Assembly: GCA_021795795.1 (NCBI GenBank)
Contig: JAJYPA010000346.1
Location: 1-8,475, forward strand
Length of the DNA: 8,475 nt
Direction: 5' to 3'
From: Pseudomonadota bacterium
Lineage (GTDB): Bacteria; Pseudomonadota; Gammaproteobacteria; Halothiobacillales; Halothiobacillaceae
The position numbers and the translations under genes were made by a program. The number at the start of each line of letters is the position of its first letter. Position 1 is the first letter of the stretch. Shown one piece after another: positions 6,373 to 8,475 of this stretch. The notes under the pieces were generated by a model, which saw nothing but the letters and a program-made list of their open reading frames with translations, ran no database searches and was not told the DNA's origin.

Positions 6373-6789
6373 ATGAACGCGCCTACTCCAGCGTCTAAGA
6401 AAAAGGGTGGCCGCAAGCCCTTGCCGCCCGATCAGCGCCGCAGCCTGCGCTTCGAAGTCTGGCTCTCGCCCGTCGAGCGAGCGGAGTTGGTGGCGCGTGC
6501 CAAGCTGGTCGGTATCACGCCTGGCGAATACATGCGCCGCGCCATCACCGGAGCACCGATGCCGCCGCCACCACTACCCGCACTGAATCGACAGGCCTGG
6601 ACCGAACTCTGCGGACTTGCGGCCAATGCCAACCAATATCAGGTGGCAGTCAATGCGGGTAAGGCCTTTGGCTGGGCGCCGGCGTTGCTGCCGGAGCTAA
6701 TTCGGCAGATCAGCGCCCTGCGACGGGGACTCCTTGGACTGGACCCGGATGAGAATTGCCTTGTCCCAGTGGAGGACGCACATGATTGA
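6373..6789 (+). CDS. mobC: MobC-family relaxosome accessory protein
   Basis: Proteins of this family bind oriT, help open the DNA and guide the relaxase to nic; related proteins are called TraJ in IncP and MobB in pTF-FC2, so the symbol is by family only. The 138-residue product starts with a basic tail (KKKGGRKP at 9-16). It then has a ribbon-helix-helix-like segment, RSLRFEVWLSPVERAELVAR at 23-42, followed by AKLVGITPGEYMRRAITGA. After a proline-rich hinge comes the family's C-terminal helical part, where LAANANQYQVAVNAG (82-96) corresponds to the usual GNNLNQIA..LN signature. The ATG follows GGAG (6361-6364) with an 8-nt spacer. The last 8 nt overlap the relaxase start, so translation is coupled. 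It lies directly downstream of the candidate oriT. Confidence 0.88.
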   Translation: MNAPTPASKKKGGRKPLPPDQRRSLRFEVWLSPVERAELVARAKLVGITPGEYMRRAITGAPMPPPPLPALNRQAWTELCGLAANANQYQVAVNAGKAFGWAPALLPELIRQISALRRGLLGLDPDENCLVPVEDAHD

Positions 6790-8475
6790 AAACATCGAAA
6801 AAGGCGACGATGCCTTCGGTCTTGCCCGCTATCTGCTCGCCAAAAAAGACCGGAATGGCCAGATCCGCCCCCGCCACGATCTGATCGGCGGCACCCTGAC
6901 CGGCCGTAACGCGCGACAGTTGGCGGACGAAATAGAATGTTTCCATCGCCTGCGCCCCAGGCTGAAAAGCTATGTGGGGCATGTCTCTCTGCGTACACCC
7001 GCCAACGATCGCCTGCTGAAGGATACAGAGTGGCGGGAGATCGGTGACCGCTGGGCTAAGGCAATGGGCATAGCCGCCTACGCCATCATCCATCATGGCG
7101 ACCATATCCATCTGCTGTTTAGCCGGGTCAACCCAGATGGTTCCGTGGTTTCTGATTCCCAGGATTATCGCCGGGGTGAGGCCGCCGTGCGCCGAATCGA
7201 AAAAGACATGGGCTTGATCCAGGTGGAATCCTCGCATCTTCTGGAGCCCAAAAAAGCAGTCACCCACCGCAAGGCACCCACAAGAACGGAAATCGCCATG
7301 GCCGAGCGGGGGGCACTGCCCAAGAAATATACCCTACAAGATCTTTTGGACATGGCGCTGCAACCTCGGCCCACCGTCACCCGCTTTATCGAAATACTGG
7401 AGCAATTCGGTGTGGTTGTGGAACCCAATATCGCGGGCACCGGCAAGTTCTCTGGCTTTGCTTACTGGTTCGAAGAAACACGCTTTACCTCCAAAAGCCT
7501 CGGACGAGGCTACACCCTGGCAAACATGCAAAAAAAAGGATTGACCTATGAGCCTGATAGAGACCTTGCAGCACTCCACGGATGCCGCACACGCACAGCG
7601 AATTACAGCGCTCACGCAGTTATCGCAACAAATGCTCCAACTGCAGAATCTGCAAAACCAGATAACCCAGTCGCTGCAGCAGATGAATACGATGCAAAAA
7701 CAGCTGCAATCCCTGCCGACGGAAATCGCCCAGGAGATTGTGCAGAGCCTTCAGCCGATGGAGCGAATGGCGGAGACTCTGGACCAAGTATTGAATCTTC
7801 AGAGGGAGAGTCTGGAACCCTTTTTGCAGAAAAGGATGCAGGATATGGAAATCAGTCTGAAAGACCACATGCAGCAGCAGACGCAGGAATACTGGAAAAC
7901 ACTGCCCCAGGACCGGATCAAGCGGACCTTGTTGATCGCCCGCGAGAAAAGCAGGGCCTATCTCCGGAGCCAGCGGGAAATGAAGAAGACGGCAGCCGAT
8001 CTGGAAAACCAGATACAGAAAAACCACGCTCTGGAAACGGAAATCGATCAACAGGCCGAACAACTGGAGGTCTCGCAACGCCGGACACGGAAATGGAAGG
8101 TGACCACACTCATACTGGGGACAGTGACCATCAGTCTGACGGCACTTTGGATATGGTTATCACCTCCCACATCCCCACTGCCGTCCCTTTCTGGTCCGAT
8201 CTCTTCGCAAAACAACGTGCCAGGTCTTCAGAGACGAAACGACGCATAATTACGATCAACAGCAAGATCGACGATCAGATGTTGAGCTGGAAGCGTCAAA
8301 CCAACTTACTGCGCGTTTTGGGGAAACTCGGGTTCACCTTACAAAAGCGCGGGAAATTCATCTGGGTGTGGCGTGACGGTTTCCCGTTGTATGTGCTCTC
8401 CCCGGACTTTGGAATGCCCCAATCTTCAAGATATCGCTGGCGTACGCCAGATGGCCGTTCCAACGGTGATGCCAT
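6782..8475 (+). CDS. mobA: MOBP-type relaxase, 3' end beyond the window
   Basis: The relaxase cuts one strand at nic, stays bound to the 5' end and leads it into the recipient. The frame from ATG 6782 is open for 564 codons to the window end. GGAGG (6771-6775) is a strong ribosome binding site, and the start overlaps the mobC end by 8 nt. Residues 1-130 show the MOBP signature: Tyr17 in AFGLARYLLAKK (candidate nucleophile, as in TraI motif I), then GHVSLRTP...W.EIGDRWAKAMG (motif II region), then HHGDHIHLLFSRVNPDG with His104, His105, Asp107, His108 and His110 (metal-binding motif III). Residues about 175-262 look like the conserved second domain of this relaxase group (GVVVEPNIAGTGKFSGFAYW ... 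SLGRGYTLANMQKKGLTYEPDRDLAAL). Residues 256-489 overlap another gene and are low-complexity (Gly, Ala, Pro, Glu, Asp). Structured-looking sequence resumes at about 490 (LLRVLGKLGFTLQKRGKFIW). Confidence 0.9.
   Translation, partial: MIENIEKGDDAFGLARYLLAKKDRNGQIRPRHDLIGGTLTGRNARQLADEIECFHRLRPRLKSYVGHVSLRTPANDRLLKDTEWREIGDRWAKAMGIAAYAIIHHGDHIHLLFSRVNPDGSVVSDSQDYRRGEAAVRRIEKDMGLIQVESSHLLEPKKAVTHRKAPTRTEIAMAERGALPKKYTLQDLLDMALQPRPTVTRFIEILEQFGVVVEPNIAGTGKFSGFAYWFEETRFTSKSLGRGYTLANMQKKGLTYEPDRDLAALHGCRTRTANYSAHAVIATNAPTAESAKPDNPVAAADEYDAKTAAIPADGNRPGDCAEPSADGANGGDSGPSIESSEGESGTLFAEKDAGYGNQSERPHAAADAGILENTAPGPDQADLVDRPREKQGLSPEPAGNEEDGSRSGKPDTEKPRSGNGNRSTGRTTGGLATPDTEMEGDHTHTGDSDHQSDGTLDMVITSHIPTAVPFWSDLFAKQRARSSETKRRIITINSKIDDQMLSWKRQTNLLRVLGKLGFTLQKRGKFIWVWRDGFPLYVLSPDFGMPQSSRYRWRTPDGRSNGDA
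7536..7540 (+). promoter_or_regulatory. Ribosome binding site of the embedded gene
   Basis: AAGGA lies seven nt before the ATG at 7548, inside the relaxase coding sequence. It is the main sign that the internal frame is independently translated. Confidence 0.7.
7548..8249 (+). CDS. MobB/MbeB-like coiled-coil membrane protein nested in the relaxase gene
   Basis: A complete 233-codon frame lies wholly inside the relaxase gene, shifted by one base relative to it. It has its own ribosome binding site. Residues about 15-180 are rich in Gln, Leu, Met and Glu with heptad-like spacing (LTQLSQQMLQLQNLQNQITQ at 22-41), predicting a long helical coiled coil. Residues about 185-205 form one membrane helix (VTTLILGTVTISLTALWIWL), preceded by a basic RRTRKWK stretch and followed by a short proline-rich tail. 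Codon third positions in this frame are mostly G or C, as in the host's ordinary genes, whereas the relaxase frame here uses many A-ending codons. RSF1010 mobB and ColE1 mbeB and mbeD are likewise nested in relaxase genes and aid mobilization, probably at the membrane or coupling step. Family membership is inferred from position and layout, not from clear sequence identity. Confidence 0.78.
   Translation: MSLIETLQHSTDAAHAQRITALTQLSQQMLQLQNLQNQITQSLQQMNTMQKQLQSLPTEIAQEIVQSLQPMERMAETLDQVLNLQRESLEPFLQKRMQDMEISLKDHMQQQTQEYWKTLPQDRIKRTLLIAREKSRAYLRSQREMKKTAADLENQIQKNHALETEIDQQAEQLEVSQRRTRKWKVTTLILGTVTISLTALWIWLSPPTSPLPSLSGPISSQNNVPGLQRRNDA

Noticed and set aside
5891..6376. 161-codon plus-strand open frame across oriT
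   Set aside because: The translation is Arg/Pro/Cys-rich without a domain, and it covers nic and the hairpins; an open frame here is expected from GC content.
6710..7267. 185-codon minus-strand open frame
   Set aside because: It is antisense to the relaxase nuclease domain, which carries clear catalytic motifs.
7620..8078. 152-codon minus-strand open frame
   Set aside because: It is a Leu/Phe-rich mirror of the Gln/Leu-rich coiled-coil gene on the plus strand.
8221..8376. Possible second nested frame after the embedded gene, as with ColE1 mbeD
   Set aside because: The frame is open to about 8376, but no start codon with a ribosome binding site was found, so it is not supported.

Overview
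The window joins two gene blocks transcribed away from each other from an AT-rich gap at about 4735-5162. The left block, on the minus strand, is a Type I restriction-modification operon in the order hsdM, hsdS, a DUF262/DUF1524 (GmrSD-like) nuclease gene, hsdR. hsdR is cut by the window start. The right block, on the plus strand, is a plasmid-type mobilization module: a 271-codon gene for a putative membrane protein with a C-terminal DNA-binding-like domain, a non-coding stretch with an IncP-like oriT, a MobC-family relaxosome gene, and a MOBP-type relaxase gene that is still open at the window end. A complete 233-codon second gene lies inside the relaxase gene in another reading frame.

The host is most likely a proteobacterium of moderately high GC. 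The relaxosome and relaxase genes resemble the IncP TraJ/TraI, IncQ-2 (pTF-FC2) and ColE1 Mbe types. The species cannot be settled from the sequence. The region looks like a mobilizable plasmid, or an integrated mobilizable element, carrying a defence operon as cargo. There are no rRNA or tRNA genes, no CRISPR array and no recognizable insertion sequence.

How the parts should work together: HsdM and HsdS form the modification methylase, and HsdR adds restriction. The DUF262 protein, tightly packed between hsdS and hsdR, is probably a second nuclease or effector co-expressed with them. On the right, the MobC-like protein should bind oriT and help the relaxase cut at nic (inferred between 6134 and 6135). 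The embedded gene encodes a Gln/Leu-rich coiled-coil protein with one C-terminal membrane helix, the kind of auxiliary product that RSF1010 (mobB) and ColE1 (mbeB, mbeD) also hide inside their relaxase genes.

The points most worth a second look are the embedded gene, the recurring TCCC-N3-GGT hairpins from oriT to the mobC start, the unusual membrane/DNA-binding composition of the 271-aa protein, and the DUF262 nuclease built into the hsd operon.
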